Positions 15,386 to 24,920 of a stretch of DNA of 64,000 nt are shown here, one piece after another. The stretch spans positions 1,116,001-1,180,000 of the forward strand of contig NZ_CP012677.1 of the NCBI RefSeq assembly GCF_001294625.1, in the 5' to 3' direction. A program made the position numbers and the translations under genes. Position 1 is the stretch's first letter. The number at the start of each line of letters is the position of its first letter. Under the pieces are notes generated by a model, which made no database searches, had not been told where the DNA came from, and saw nothing but the letters and a program-made list of their open reading frames with translations. This DNA comes from Arthrobacter alpinus (GTDB lineage: Bacteria; Actinomycetota; Actinomycetes; Actinomycetales; Micrococcaceae).

Positions 15386-16738
15386 TTATAGTGGGAAGTT
15401 GTCGAGGATGATTAGGCGGTTGTATCCGGACCAGTTGGCCACAGTCCCGGCGTAGTTGATGCGGCCGTCTGCGTAGGCGTAGCAGGTTACGGGGATGAAG
15501 TTGGGGTCTTGGTATACGAGTGCCGGGAATTCCATGGCGGTGCTGCCTGCCGGTGGGATGGGCCGGTATCCGGTGGGCAGGGTGGTGATGGTGGTCCCTG
15601 TTGTGCCACCTTTGATGGTGCCCCGAATGTAAAGAACACCGTTGAGTCGGCGGTATTGGAAGCCGCCGAAGCCACCCCCGTAATCAACCCATGGCGTGCC
15701 GTACGCGGGTGAGATCCAGCCCGAGTCTGACGCTGTTTGCTTATTGTCTAAAGCTGTTTGCAGGCCTGTCACTTGGGCGATGGTGTGCGCGTGCGTTGTC
15801 GCCGCTTTACCGTCAAGTGCGGTCCCTGTCGCGGTGCTGACGGGCTTGTTTGCGTCAGACGTGTTGTCCACATTGCCAAGCCCAATGTCACCCTTAGCTA
15901 GTACCACGTCGCCGGTCTTAGTGTTGACCGAGGAGACCGCACCACCAACTGGGGATCCATTGACGGTGAAGGTGCCAGTGATGTCCACGGTGCCGTCACC
16001 CGGCATTGTTAGGGCGGCTTCTGCCGTACCCTTTGATTCGATGGACAGCCATCCGTCAGTCTTCGTGCGGAGTAGTGCGCGAGCGGCGCTAGTGGACGAG
16101 TGCCCCACGGTCAGGTTCCCGCCGGACTCTTGCATCCCTGTCTGTACGGAGGTGAGGTGACTGTAGTGCACTACTCGCATCATGTTGTTGGCAACACTAA
16201 TTTCCCGGTATTCATCAGGCTGGACCCAAAAAATACTTCCCGCTGAGGGGCTTACCGAGAACCGGGATCTGCCAATGTCAGGGTCATACACTTCACCCCT
16301 CAGGCTGTTGCCACCGCTGGAATAGAGCCGAGTATATCCACCCACCGGAGTGAGCACCGATTTGAAGTTCAGCCCAGGGGAAAGGACTTTGCCCCATGGG
16401 CCACTATCAGTCTCGAAGCTCTCCACGGTCATTGACACCTCATACGGCGTGCCTAAATAGTTACCCTGGCCTACTACGCGGATCTTGCCGTCGCCGGTCA
16501 GTTCGGCGCCACCACCATCCTCGATGCGCCAAACACCGCCATCCTTTACGACTGCAGACCCCCCATTCATGACGGTCAGGTCGCCGCCGTCAATGTCTAG
16601 GCGGCCACCACTACCCACAGTCGTTGATGAGGTGTTGCGGGCGGAGGTGGATTGCTCACGACGGCGGGCTTCTTCCTCCTGCCGGCGCCTAGCATCAGTG
16701 ACACCGAAAGGGCGTGGAATACCTGAATTATTTGTCAC
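15386..16738 (-). CDS. Tail fibre / receptor-binding protein
   Basis: 450 residues. The N-terminus is polar with a short Arg-rich coil (DARRRQEEEARRREQ). A beta-helical-looking repeat region follows (GGRLDIDGGDLTVMNGGSAV), then SSVNTKTGDVVLAKGDIGLG plus LGNVDNTSDANKPVSTAT, a segment seen in many tail fibres, and a C-terminal beta-rich domain. It is the last gene of the leftward tail operon, overlaps its upstream neighbour by 11 bp, and is separated from the lysis genes by ~50 bp. It probably recognises the host surface. Confidence 0.8.
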   Translation of the reverse strand: MTNNSGIPRPFGVTDARRRQEEEARRREQSTSARNTSSTTVGSGGRLDIDGGDLTVMNGGSAVVKDGGVWRIEDGGGAELTGDGKIRVVGQGNYLGTPYEVSMTVESFETDSGPWGKVLSPGLNFKSVLTPVGGYTRLYSSGGNSLRGEVYDPDIGRSRFSVSPSAGSIFWVQPDEYREISVANNMMRVVHYSHLTSVQTGMQESGGNLTVGHSSTSAARALLRTKTDGWLSIESKGTAEAALTMPGDGTVDITGTFTVNGSPVGGAVSSVNTKTGDVVLAKGDIGLGNVDNTSDANKPVSTATGTALDGKAATTHAHTIAQVTGLQTALDNKQTASDSGWISPAYGTPWVDYGGGFGGFQYRRLNGVLYIRGTIKGGTTGTTITTLPTGYRPIPPAGSTAMEFPALVYQDPNFIPVTCYAYADGRINYAGTVANWSGYNRLIILDNFPL

Positions 16739-17837
16739 CCGCAGGCTCTCCTATCTTCGCCAAAGTCGGCTTATACACGCCCGTCTCAGGCGTCAATGAC
16801 CAGCCCACGACCGGCCAAACAGCATCAAGTCGTAGCTGTGGTGTGTTGATATTGATCCGGGCAGTGTCACCCAATGTCAGATCGCCAAGCCGGGTGAAGT
16901 CCTCACCGTGGACAGTGTTACGGGCGGTCAGTGTCAGGACTTTTTGTCCGGCGAAAAGGTATTGCGCGACGGCCCGGGCATGACTGTCTATCGTGGTTTG
17001 GACGGTGACGCCTGAGAACGTGCGGCGCTCTTCAAGGCGAGGCCAACCAGCAGCTTCCCGCACCGTGTCAATGACTGGTGCTGACATGAGCTTGGACTCA
17101 CCTTCACCGTCACCAATGGCACGCACATGGGTTGCTGCGTCACCCTCGCCCCACGGCTCCTGAAAATCAAAGTCCGTGACGTTCTGCCCGGTCTCGAAAG
17201 TATGTACCGGGCTGGCGGTGCGATTTCCTAAATAGGGGTACCCTGTCCGGGCGATCTTCCGCACGAAAGTATGTGCGTCATCACCCCACGCCACATCAAT
17301 GGTCCAGTCGAAGCCGTCCAGTACCGCGGACAACTCATTCACACGGTCATAGACTCTGGCGTTTTCGTCGTCATTGTAAGGACGGTCGCGGATCACACCA
17401 GTGTCAGGGCAGTCATAATCGAGCCCAATACCACCATCAGTCATGGTTTCCAGCATGGATTGGAAGATGCTGGCCTGATCCATGCCCCGATAATTGCGGG
17501 TCGGCATGTACCTGCGGATCGGGTACGCCTCCAGCGTCCTGCATGGAAAATTGATCAGCGAGGCATTCTTTCCGGCTCCTTGACGTCCGCGTGATTGTGG
17601 GACACCGGGCCATACAATCCGGTCCGCATCATCAACCACAAGAATCATCGAACGCTGCGGGAGTATTGCTTGCTCCCACGTATCCGATACAAGCCGACCG
17701 CGCCCATCAAAAAGGGGAAGGGCCAGAGTCCCCTCCCCATACATTTTCAGAAACCTTGTCAGATCCGAGGTGATCACCATCGGTAACTCATCCAACACCT
17801 TGCCAGTGATCAACTCACACACAATAAATCGATACAT
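16728..17837 (-). CDS. Tail tip protein (Gp37-like, siphovirus type)
   Basis: 369 residues starting with strands (YRFIVCELITGKVLDELPMV) and containing WPGVPQSRGR and later HARAVAQYLFAGQKVLTLTA and WPVVGWSLTPETGVYKP. The organisation fits the family of siphovirus ReqiPepy6 Gp37-like tail proteins found after the Dit-like gene in actinophages. It would help form the tail tip hub. Start ATG 17837, one base after the upstream gene's stop. Confidence 0.7.
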   Translation of the reverse strand: MYRFIVCELITGKVLDELPMVITSDLTRFLKMYGEGTLALPLFDGRGRLVSDTWEQAILPQRSMILVVDDADRIVWPGVPQSRGRQGAGKNASLINFPCRTLEAYPIRRYMPTRNYRGMDQASIFQSMLETMTDGGIGLDYDCPDTGVIRDRPYNDDENARVYDRVNELSAVLDGFDWTIDVAWGDDAHTFVRKIARTGYPYLGNRTASPVHTFETGQNVTDFDFQEPWGEGDAATHVRAIGDGEGESKLMSAPVIDTVREAAGWPRLEERRTFSGVTVQTTIDSHARAVAQYLFAGQKVLTLTARNTVHGEDFTRLGDLTLGDTARININTPQLRLDAVWPVVGWSLTPETGVYKPTLAKIGEPAGDK

Positions 17838-17838
17838 G

Positions 17839-18906
17839 CTACAAGCTCCTGATCGGCGTCACTTTCACGCGGTAGTAACTGATCTGCTCACCAGGAACAA
17901 AATTGGCTGTACCGCCACCAATAGCCGAAGCCCGGACAGTAACCGTCTTAGCCGCACCATTAGTGATGACCTTCGATCCCATAATGGCGATGGCAGTCTG
18001 TGTCGGCGTCGACTTCTGATTTCGGCCACCATCCATGACGACAAGATCAAGCAGCGCCTCAAGGACAACCGTCGTGCCCGCTGGCTCCGAAGTAATTGCC
18101 TGCGCGTCTATCTGAATCTCATAGGGCACGCCGGGCCCAAACACGTTTGCCGGGACATTGAATGTCGGGCCAAGATTCACAGTGCTTCCACTCGTGAGCG
18201 GCCCACCAGCTGTGCCAGGCACGAACTTCCTGAACTCCGCCCCAGTGCTAATCCAGTCAGTACCCGTGCATGTCTCAACCAGCCCAAGATCTCCACGAAA
18301 GACTGTCAGCGAAGGGAACTTAGCCATCGCATCACGCGCCGCCAAGGTAGGCACATACACAACCCCGCCAGCCCCTGCAGTGAAAGCACGGGCATCAGTA
18401 GCCACCGGTGAGCCAGCACCAGACTTCGGCACATCCACGAACCCAAGATCAGCGAAGATCGTCCCAGCAGCAGGAGCCGGAAAACCGCCACCACTAGCAG
18501 CCGTCGCGGATGGGGTGCCGTCGTAGATACGCAACTGTGCTTTGCGCCCAGCCGCACCACCATTGTCTGGGTCCAAGATTTCCAGTACGACACGGTCCCG
18601 GCGCGGGTTGGTTGCGTCAGCGGGGGTCAGCGCGCCAATGGTCGTCACCGCAGCCACGCCGCAGACATAGGCGCCCTTAGCGGTGCCAATCACAGCACCG
18701 CCCGGCCCCACCATGACATTGCTACCCGACAGCGACACGGTGAGGTCACGCGGATTCAGAACACCCGTGCGCGTTAAACCAGACGTCGCACCAGCAGCCA
18801 ACGTGAACCCCTGCAAACGGCGCAACTCCTCCGCATCATACGACGGACCCACACCACCCGGCGCATTGATCCACGACGGGTCAAGAGCATCTTTTACAGC
18901 AGCCAT
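17839..18906 (-). CDS. Minor tail / baseplate protein
   Basis: 355 residues. The N-terminus (DPSWINAPGGVGPSYDAEEL) leads into beta-rich domains with GSNVMVGPGGAVIGTAKGAY, a pattern of upper baseplate or tail-tip proteins, then RRDRVVLEILDPDN and a C-terminal jelly-roll-like part. ATG 18906 follows AAGGAGG with good spacing. It sits between the Dit-like and Gp37-like genes. Attachment to the tail tip is inferred from order. Confidence 0.65.
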   Translation of the reverse strand: MAAVKDALDPSWINAPGGVGPSYDAEELRRLQGFTLAAGATSGLTRTGVLNPRDLTVSLSGSNVMVGPGGAVIGTAKGAYVCGVAAVTTIGALTPADATNPRRDRVVLEILDPDNGGAAGRKAQLRIYDGTPSATAASGGGFPAPAAGTIFADLGFVDVPKSGAGSPVATDARAFTAGAGGVVYVPTLAARDAMAKFPSLTVFRGDLGLVETCTGTDWISTGAEFRKFVPGTAGGPLTSGSTVNLGPTFNVPANVFGPGVPYEIQIDAQAITSEPAGTTVVLEALLDLVVMDGGRNQKSTPTQTAIAIMGSKVITNGAAKTVTVRASAIGGGTANFVPGEQISYYRVKVTPIRSL

Positions 18907-18917
18907 CAACGGCCTCC

Positions 18918-19772
18918 TTAATAGCTTGCGTCGGTCCAGAAGACCGTCATAGAAGTAAGCGGGTCATACACGGCCGCATCCAAGGACAAGACCATGCCAG
19001 CACGCGGAACAATCCACGGACCCCGCAAAACATTGCGCCTGTTCACCGTCGAATTGATCTTGATCGTCCTAGCGTCCAGATCAACATCCAGCCACTGGCC
19101 AGCATCAAGACTGATATCCAGCAGCATTGAGTCACCATCACCGTCACGAATCACCGGCTGAACCGCGGGCCCATTGACACGGACCAACACGGGCGGCGGC
19201 GCATCACCTGCAGCAGTCACCGTCACCGAACCATTCACCACTGTGGCGCCGATACTGAACGGGGCAGTGACGGACAGCTGCAAGCCGCCAGACGTAAACG
19301 GCAAAAACACTGACGCACTGAACTGATACGGGGAAGATCCATCACCACTGAAAAGGCGTGAAGCGGGGGCCGTGAGCAGGAGATCGAAAGACGCATAAAC
19401 GTCAGTCGGGCGCGGAATCTTAGGCGCACCATCGATCTTCATTTGCCGATGCGTAACTGTGCCATCCTCAGACACGGCAACAACGGCCGTCCCGACGGAT
19501 GGGATAACCCTTGTTAGTCGATAAATGGCGGCTCGAGCAGCCGGCCGGTCAGGAGCGACAAGCCTCCCAACTATTCGGACCGTCTTTGGCTCACGATAAC
19601 CAGGAGACATCCACCCGCCGTCGCTGAAACTGTTCTGCACGACGTCGGTAGTGTTACCCGGTGGCGCGTCCCAATCTTCGAGCGCATTAGTCTTCCAAGA
19701 AACCCCGAATTCATCCATGCCCTGCAAGTCGAGACCACCAAAAGTTATCCCATAGCCGCCAACGATTCTCAC
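18918..19772 (-). CDS. Distal tail (Dit-like) protein
   Basis: 284 residues. The opening (GGLDLQGMDEFGVSW), a central RIVGRLVAPDRPAARAAIYR, and the mostly beta-strand remainder match the plan of siphovirus distal tail proteins: an N-terminal ring-forming belt plus a galectin-like C-terminal part. It follows the tape measure gene with a one-base overlap, the usual Dit position. It would form the ring joining tail tube and tip. Confidence 0.75.
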   Translation of the reverse strand: MRIVGGYGITFGGLDLQGMDEFGVSWKTNALEDWDAPPGNTTDVVQNSFSDGGWMSPGYREPKTVRIVGRLVAPDRPAARAAIYRLTRVIPSVGTAVVAVSEDGTVTHRQMKIDGAPKIPRPTDVYASFDLLLTAPASRLFSGDGSSPYQFSASVFLPFTSGGLQLSVTAPFSIGATVVNGSVTVTAAGDAPPPVLVRVNGPAVQPVIRDGDGDSMLLDISLDAGQWLDVDLDARTIKINSTVNRRNVLRGPWIVPRAGMVLSLDAAVYDPLTSMTVFWTDASY

Positions 19773-22700
19773 TACAAGCCCTCCATCTCTCGGGCCGTAG
19801 CCATAGCAGTTGCACGACTTGTAGCTAACTGGCTGACGTTTATTTGACGAGCCGACCTAACCGCCTCGGTCAGCCGATCCAATGCGGCAGCATCGAATCC
19901 ACTACCACCACCACTAGGTGCATACGCTGACATGCTCATGCCCGCCCCATACCCGCCAGCAAGTGACTTCGACGGGGCCTGATAGGAGCCGTTGTTGATC
20001 GACTCCAGCAATGGCAGATTAGCCTTCGTGGCCCGCTCATTCACGATCATCTCGCCGGAGCGGATCTTGTATGGAGTCCCGTTCTGAGTCATCGCGAGTA
20101 CATTGTCCACGCGAGGGTTCGACGGTGGCGTGCCAGGCACGATGCCACCACCCGCAAAGCCGACCAGACCGCCGGTCCAGCGCGTTATGCCGCCACGACC
20201 ACCGGGCCCTTCCGCAATATGGTTCTCTGCGCCCATGTTGATGACACGGTTTGTAGTCGTGTTGACATAATCGATCTCCACCAACTTAGGGATATTGTCG
20301 ATGGCCGTCTTGGTTTCTTCGGCTTTCTTGCGCGCCGTGTCAGCCATCCACGTGTCAATGTTCACGCCGGGTGGGATGCCCAACATCTTTCTGGTTAGCG
20401 CGTCTGCTTCCTCTGTACTCTTGCCCATAGCCGTGTAGCCATTGACAAGATCCGTGTACGTAGTCGTCAGCGCGGCTTGTACTGCGGCCTGTGCTTCCTC
20501 ATGACTCCCATAGGCGACCGTGTCCTTGGCAATGGCCTCAGCCGATGCGATACCGGCTTTAGCAATAGCATCAAGTGCGGCCTCGTTAGCTCGGCCGCCC
20601 TTGGTGTTGATGTCAAGGTTCGCGCCGTTCTTCGCCAATGTCTCCGTGAATGAATCCAGGGTGTCCTTGTACCCACGCGCAGCATCACGGGATGAGAGTG
20701 TAATCAGGCCGGAAGCAAGTAGTGACTGGGTGAAAGCGTCAAGGCCGACTATCGCCCCGTTCGATGACACGCCGATCTCTTCCAAGCTGGTCGCAAGCAC
20801 GTCATTCAACTTCGCAGCTTCCGTGGTTGAGGCTGCCGTCTGCTCCTGTGCGGCCTGCACCTTAGCGAGCCTTGCGGGAATCTTCCCCTGTGCCAGCTCA
20901 AGTAGTTCGTACTTGTCCAGTGATAGGCCGGCGGCGTTGCCAATTCCTCGCAGGGATTCCGTATAGCCAGGCAGATGATCAAGTGCGTCCTGAGCTGACG
21001 ATCCGTTCTTCACAAACTCGGCCGTCAGCGCCTTGAATGACTTCGCTGCAGCATCGGCGCCGCCGTTCTTGACCAGCGCGCCCATGGAGTCGCCAACCTG
21101 CTTTAGCCGGTCGTCAACTTGTGAAGTCTCAGACTTCGCCATGCCAGTCCACCCGAAAGCCTGATCCGCCCACCGGTTTATGCCATCCCCGGACTGTGGC
21201 TTGGTAATCCTGGCGATGGCATCCCCAACGCCGTTGATGTCTGCCGCAATATCTTTGCCGGCGAACTTTCCGTAGTCGCCGAATACGCCATCCAGTGCGC
21301 TAGCGCTTCCGTCAGCAGCGTTGGCCACTTTGAGTAGTGCTGATGTCATTTCCTCAAGGCCGATGATGCGCTTCTGATAAGCAATCGCGTTGAATATCTC
21401 GAATGCTAGAAGCGCAGCTGTGGCTACACCAGCAGCCTTGCCCACTTTTCCCATTACGCCAGGGATGTGCGATCCTTCACGGAATACGCCTTGGAAATTT
21501 GTGATCGTGCTAGCAACGGCTGGAACCAACTTCAAGAAACCACCGGCCAGTAAAGCAACGCCACCAACAGTGGCCGCTATTGCCACGCCCGTATTCAGTA
21601 CAGGTGCCGGGATCTTGCCAAGCATGTCCACAAGGCTCTCGGCCTGCTGCACGATGCCGCGCAACGACTGCGCGGCACCCTCGCCACCCTTGATAAGAAC
21701 GGTATCGAAAGAGCCGCCCAGCTTCTCAATGTCACCGGCAAGGTTGTCCTGCATAATCGCGGCAGTCTGCGCCGCATATCCAGTCTCATTGACGGAATCA
21801 ATCCAGCCCTGCACACCGGCAGCACCCTGCTCGTACAGCACGTTTGCGGCACGTACAGCATCAGAACCGAATATGACACCCATAGCTGCCAGCCTGGACT
21901 CTGAATCAAGATCCTTCATCGAGTTTTGCAGCTTGCCCGAGTATGCAGCAAGGCCGATAAACGCACCATTAGCGTCAAATGCAGATAGACCCAAGGCATC
22001 CATCTGGCCCTTGGCTTCCTTGGACTGAGGCGTTAGGCGTTGAAGCATGGACTTGAAAGACGTGCCAGCATCAGAGCCGACCAGGCCAGCAGATGCGAAA
22101 GCTGCCAGACCGCCAGTAGTCTCCTCGATGGAGAGCCCGGTAGCAGAAGCCACCAAACCTGCTTGCTTGAGCGCGCCGCCAAGGTCAGCAACAGACCCTT
22201 GCGCCTTTCCAGCACCAGCCGCTAGCAAGTCAGCTACATGCGGAATGTCCTCACCCTTGAGCTTGAACTGGGTCAGTGCCGTTGCCGCTAGTTCAGCCGC
22301 GTCTCCGACAGCTAGCCCACCGGCAGCTGCCAGCGACATTGCGCCAGTAAGTCCGCCGCTCAGAATGTCACCAGTAGACACACCAGCCTTAGCCAGTTCC
22401 TCAATACCCTGTGCTGCTTCCTTCGCAGAAAACGCCGTATCAGCACCAACGCGGATAGCTTCCTCACGCAGCAGATTCATGTTTCCCGTAGTCTCATGCG
22501 TCGCCGCACGCACCGAAGACATTGCGCCATCAAACTCAGCGAACTTAGCGATAGCCAACCCAACACCAGCGACTACAGCCCCGCCAAACAACATCAGCGA
22601 CGTGCCGGTCTTGTTCCAAGCTTCCTCATTAGCTCGGGCATGATTCACCATGCGAGTCATCCCGGACTCAGAAGCCGTAGCCGCTGCAGCGGAAGCCTGC

Positions 22701-23092
22701 GCAGCCTCAGCCGCTGCAGCCGTGGTCTGTGCCGCATACTCCTGTGTCGCCTCACTGACAGTTTCAAGCCCCAACTCTGCCGCGTGCGCCTCGGTGACCA
22801 CGTTCCCAAACTGGTCAGTAAGCCTGCCAGCTGCGTTGTAGCCAAGCCCAAACCCAGAAGCCGACTCCTGCGCAGCCTTACCAGCGTCATGCAAGGCTTG
22901 GCGCGTTGACTGCGCTGCAGCCTGCGCCTGTGTCATCGGACCAATCATCGCCCGTGCCGCCGAAGATGTAGCCGTTCCCATTGCAGTGGCAGCCTCACCA
23001 GTGCTACGTGACGCAGCAGCCGCTTGCGCCATGGATGACCTAAAGTTCCCTACCTCAGCCCGAAGGCGCACCAAAATTTCGCGACTGGCCAC
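19772..23092 (-). CDS. Tail tape measure protein (TP901 type)
   Basis: 1106 residues, the longest phage gene here. The first ~150 are Ala/Gln-rich coils. The conserved core includes EEAIRVGADTAFSAKEAAQGI, ELAKAGVSTGDILSGGLTGA and QLKLKGEDI-like text, typical of TP901 tape measures. Hydrophobic stretches follow at ~165-185 and ~495-520, then a Gly/Pro-rich C-terminus. With the usual ~1.5 angstrom per residue its length predicts a tail of about 160-170 nm. It lies between the assembly chaperones and the Dit-like gene. Confidence 0.92.
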   Translation of the reverse strand: MASREILVRLRAEVGNFRSSMAQAAAASRSTGEAATAMGTATSSAARAMIGPMTQAQAAAQSTRQALHDAGKAAQESASGFGLGYNAAGRLTDQFGNVVTEAHAAELGLETVSEATQEYAAQTTAAAAEAAQASAAAATASESGMTRMVNHARANEEAWNKTGTSLMLFGGAVVAGVGLAIAKFAEFDGAMSSVRAATHETTGNMNLLREEAIRVGADTAFSAKEAAQGIEELAKAGVSTGDILSGGLTGAMSLAAAGGLAVGDAAELAATALTQFKLKGEDIPHVADLLAAGAGKAQGSVADLGGALKQAGLVASATGLSIEETTGGLAAFASAGLVGSDAGTSFKSMLQRLTPQSKEAKGQMDALGLSAFDANGAFIGLAAYSGKLQNSMKDLDSESRLAAMGVIFGSDAVRAANVLYEQGAAGVQGWIDSVNETGYAAQTAAIMQDNLAGDIEKLGGSFDTVLIKGGEGAAQSLRGIVQQAESLVDMLGKIPAPVLNTGVAIAATVGGVALLAGGFLKLVPAVASTITNFQGVFREGSHIPGVMGKVGKAAGVATAALLAFEIFNAIAYQKRIIGLEEMTSALLKVANAADGSASALDGVFGDYGKFAGKDIAADINGVGDAIARITKPQSGDGINRWADQAFGWTGMAKSETSQVDDRLKQVGDSMGALVKNGGADAAAKSFKALTAEFVKNGSSAQDALDHLPGYTESLRGIGNAAGLSLDKYELLELAQGKIPARLAKVQAAQEQTAASTTEAAKLNDVLATSLEEIGVSSNGAIVGLDAFTQSLLASGLITLSSRDAARGYKDTLDSFTETLAKNGANLDINTKGGRANEAALDAIAKAGIASAEAIAKDTVAYGSHEEAQAAVQAALTTTYTDLVNGYTAMGKSTEEADALTRKMLGIPPGVNIDTWMADTARKKAEETKTAIDNIPKLVEIDYVNTTTNRVINMGAENHIAEGPGGRGGITRWTGGLVGFAGGGIVPGTPPSNPRVDNVLAMTQNGTPYKIRSGEMIVNERATKANLPLLESINNGSYQAPSKSLAGGYGAGMSMSAYAPSGGGSGFDAAALDRLTEAVRSARQINVSQLATSRATAMATAREMEGL

Positions 23093-23134
23093 GGGGCCTC
23101 CTTATATTCAGATTCGGTCAGGTATGATCAGCGC

Positions 23135-23350
23135 ATGACTGACCAAAAAGAAACACAAAAACCCGTCAACCGCCGCGGACACAATGCGATGGTGACAGGC
23201 GCTACGATGCTCGTATTTGGGATACTGGGGGCCATCGTTCTCCCCAGCGGGGACTCTCCAATGGCAGGGCTCAGCGTTTTCGTTGCCGTTGGTGGATTAG
23301 TGACTTGGATTATTGGCATCGGCATGCGCCGAGAGACGCCACGGAGCTAG
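23135..23350 (+). CDS. Small two-segment membrane protein (moron) on the opposite strand
   Basis: 71 residues with two membrane segments: ~18-38 (AMVTGATMLVFGILGAIVLP) and ~44-64 (LSVFVAVGGLVTWIIGIGM). A TATGAT hexamer lies ~7 bases before ATG 23135, so the transcript may be leaderless with its own promoter. It points against the tail operon, between the tape measure and the chaperone, and its end overlaps that of the chaperone extension by 4 bp. An independently transcribed single gene in a late operon is typical of a lysogenic-conversion moron. No function can be named. Confidence 0.6.
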   Translation: MTDQKETQKPVNRRGHNAMVTGATMLVFGILGAIVLPSGDSPMAGLSVFVAVGGLVTWIIGIGMRRETPRS

Positions 23351-23693
23351 AACCCATCCACTTCAACGAGGCTGATCTTGCGCCCAGGGTAAGTTTCTTT
23401 GTTGCTGTCGCGGAATGACTCGCCAGCCTCGCAGCGGTGACAGATCGACTCGGCACCTTCCCAGCGGCCCACGTTCTCGTCCCCATGGGTAACGCTGTAA
23501 TGGCCGGCGCAATCACCGCATAGGCCGTCCTCATAAGCAGTAAGTGCTAACGCCATGATGCGGTCCCGGTGATTCCATGTGCCGTCATGCGGTCCACGCA
23601 TCGCAGTCTGAGGGATCTTCCAAGCCCGCGCTGCACGCGCCTCTAAGAGGACATGGCCCCATCGTCGCTGGGCGAGGGCGCTAACGATTTTGG
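23347..23693 (-). CDS. Tail assembly chaperone C-terminal extension (GpT-like), made by -1 frameshift
   Basis: This frame is open from the slippery site at 23688-23694 through the stop of the first chaperone gene and down to 23347. The added ~115 residues read KIVSALAQRRWGHVLLEARA, then WKIPQTAMRGPHDGTWNHRD, with a Cys cluster (LCGDCAG and ICHRCEAGE) that could bind a metal. ATG 23601 inside it is not a convincing start. The layout, a short gene plus a frameshifted extension just before the tape measure, is the G/GT arrangement of long-tailed phages. The fused protein would be about 317 residues. Confidence 0.78.
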
Positions 23694-24299
23694 GAGCTGC
23701 ACCTCCGGCGCCTCAATTGAAGCCCGCGTGTACGCCGCCGTAATCACCGCCAACTGCGAATCGCCAATGACCTTGTACAGCTTCCGCACCTGATCCGGCG
23801 ACATGACCGGATCAACCAGGCAGGCCGACAAGGTGCGGATCGACACTTCACGCTCAATCACCTTGTTCTCAGCGTCAGCCGTCATTCGGCGCACAACCTG
23901 GTTGACCTCGGCAGGCACCTTGATCTCATTCCGTGCGCATCGTTCCCGCGCCTCAATGGCCGCACCCTTGGCGGCTGCATCAGCCTCGGACTTGAGATCC
24001 GTCTTGACCTCCTTGCGGATGGTTGCTTGCTCCTCGTCGTCAAGGAACGTCACGCGCATCTCAAGCTTTGAGGCGTCGAGCTGCAAGTACAGCGCATCGA
24101 TCTGGCCCTGCAAGTGCGAACCGTCACCGTCGCTCATAGCCCGGTCAGCTTCCGGGATCGACGCCATGGTGCGCTGCTCGGCTTCAAGCTTGTCAATCAC
24201 GGCCAGCAGATCACCACGCCCATAAACTGTCACGGCGCGCTCGGTACGCTTCGCACCATCCAGCCAAGCATCAAGATCAAAGTCAGTATTTTCAGTCAT
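23643..24299 (-). CDS. Tail assembly chaperone (GpG-like)
   Basis: 218 residues, acidic and helical (DFDLDAWLDGAKRTERAVTV near the start, later VIGDSQLAVITAAYTRAS). It lies between the major tail protein and tape measure, as tail assembly chaperones do. They coat the tape measure while the tube polymerises and are absent from the virion. The last codons contain CCCAAAA, from which a -1 slip enters the extension ending at 23347. Start ATG 24299. Confidence 0.8.
   Translation of the reverse strand: MTENTDFDLDAWLDGAKRTERAVTVYGRGDLLAVIDKLEAEQRTMASIPEADRAMSDGDGSHLQGQIDALYLQLDASKLEMRVTFLDDEEQATIRKEVKTDLKSEADAAAKGAAIEARERCARNEIKVPAEVNQVVRRMTADAENKVIEREVSIRTLSACLVDPVMSPDQVRKLYKVIGDSQLAVITAAYTRASIEAPEVQLPKSLAPSPSDDGAMSS
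23688..23694 (-). promoter_or_regulatory. Programmed -1 ribosomal frameshift site CCCAAAA
   Basis: On the minus strand the zero frame reads CTC CCA AAA TCG. The heptamer C-CCA-AAA fits the canonical X-XXY-YYZ slippery pattern. A -1 slip continues as AAA ATC GTT AGC and joins the frame that stops at 23347. The zero frame stops 15 codons later at 23643-23645. I did not find a clear downstream stem-loop by eye. Confidence 0.8.
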
Positions 24300-24401
24300 C
24301 GTAGGCTCCTAAAAAGTGTGTGTGCGTAGGCTCGGGAAGGTAAAGCAGCGGCGCGGGGAGCCTACGAAACAACCCGCGCCGCCAGTTAAAGGGGGGTGGC
24401 G

Positions 24402-24920
24402 TTACGGGGCCGCTACCACTGCGCGCTCGTCAATGTTCGACTGAGGCGAGAACACCTGACGGAACTTGACGTACCCGGCAGTTGACGGGGACAACTTCTG
24501 CGGCGTGTTCGTGATGACCTCGTACACAGAAACCTTGTCCGCAGCCTTCCAAGTAACCTCGTGCGCCTTCACGCCGACAGCATGTCCCAGGCGCTCCACA
24601 AGATAGCCATGGATACCCTTGCCGGAGAAAGTCGTCCAAGCGACATCGTCCAGCGTGTCCGTGAACCGGAAGAAGTTCATCGCGGCCTCGAACGTAGTGC
24701 GCCCGGGAACAGACGAATTTGTGGAATCGCACATCGCGGGATCGGCAATGGAATCATCACCAGTCGCACCCAATGCGTAGTCCGCCGCAGTGATCAGGCA
24801 GGACAAATCAATACCAGCCGTCAACTCGGTCACGGTCGGGGCGTGGTAATTCGCGATTGTCGGAACCCACACCAAGCGCAGGTTGTCATCAGTAAGCATC
24901 TTCGGGCCGGGAGTAGCCAT
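24402..24920 (-). CDS. Major tail (tube) protein
   Basis: 172 residues, mostly beta (LVWVPTIANYHAPTVTELTA near the start; EVTWKAADKVSVYEVITNTP near the end), with the size and position of a siphovirus tail tube protein, directly before the chaperone. Start ATG 24920 overlaps the neighbouring small gene's stop region without a gap, indicating one operon. It polymerises in hexameric rings to form the tail tube. Confidence 0.78.
   Translation of the reverse strand: MATPGPKMLTDDNLRLVWVPTIANYHAPTVTELTAGIDLSCLITAADYALGATGDDSIADPAMCDSTNSSVPGRTTFEAAMNFFRFTDTLDDVAWTTFSGKGIHGYLVERLGHAVGVKAHEVTWKAADKVSVYEVITNTPQKLSPSTAGYVKFRQVFSPQSNIDERAVVAAP

Noticed and set aside
19772..23092. Long plus-strand frames inside the tape measure gene (e.g. 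21390-22028)
   Set aside because: Antisense shadows of an alanine-rich gene.
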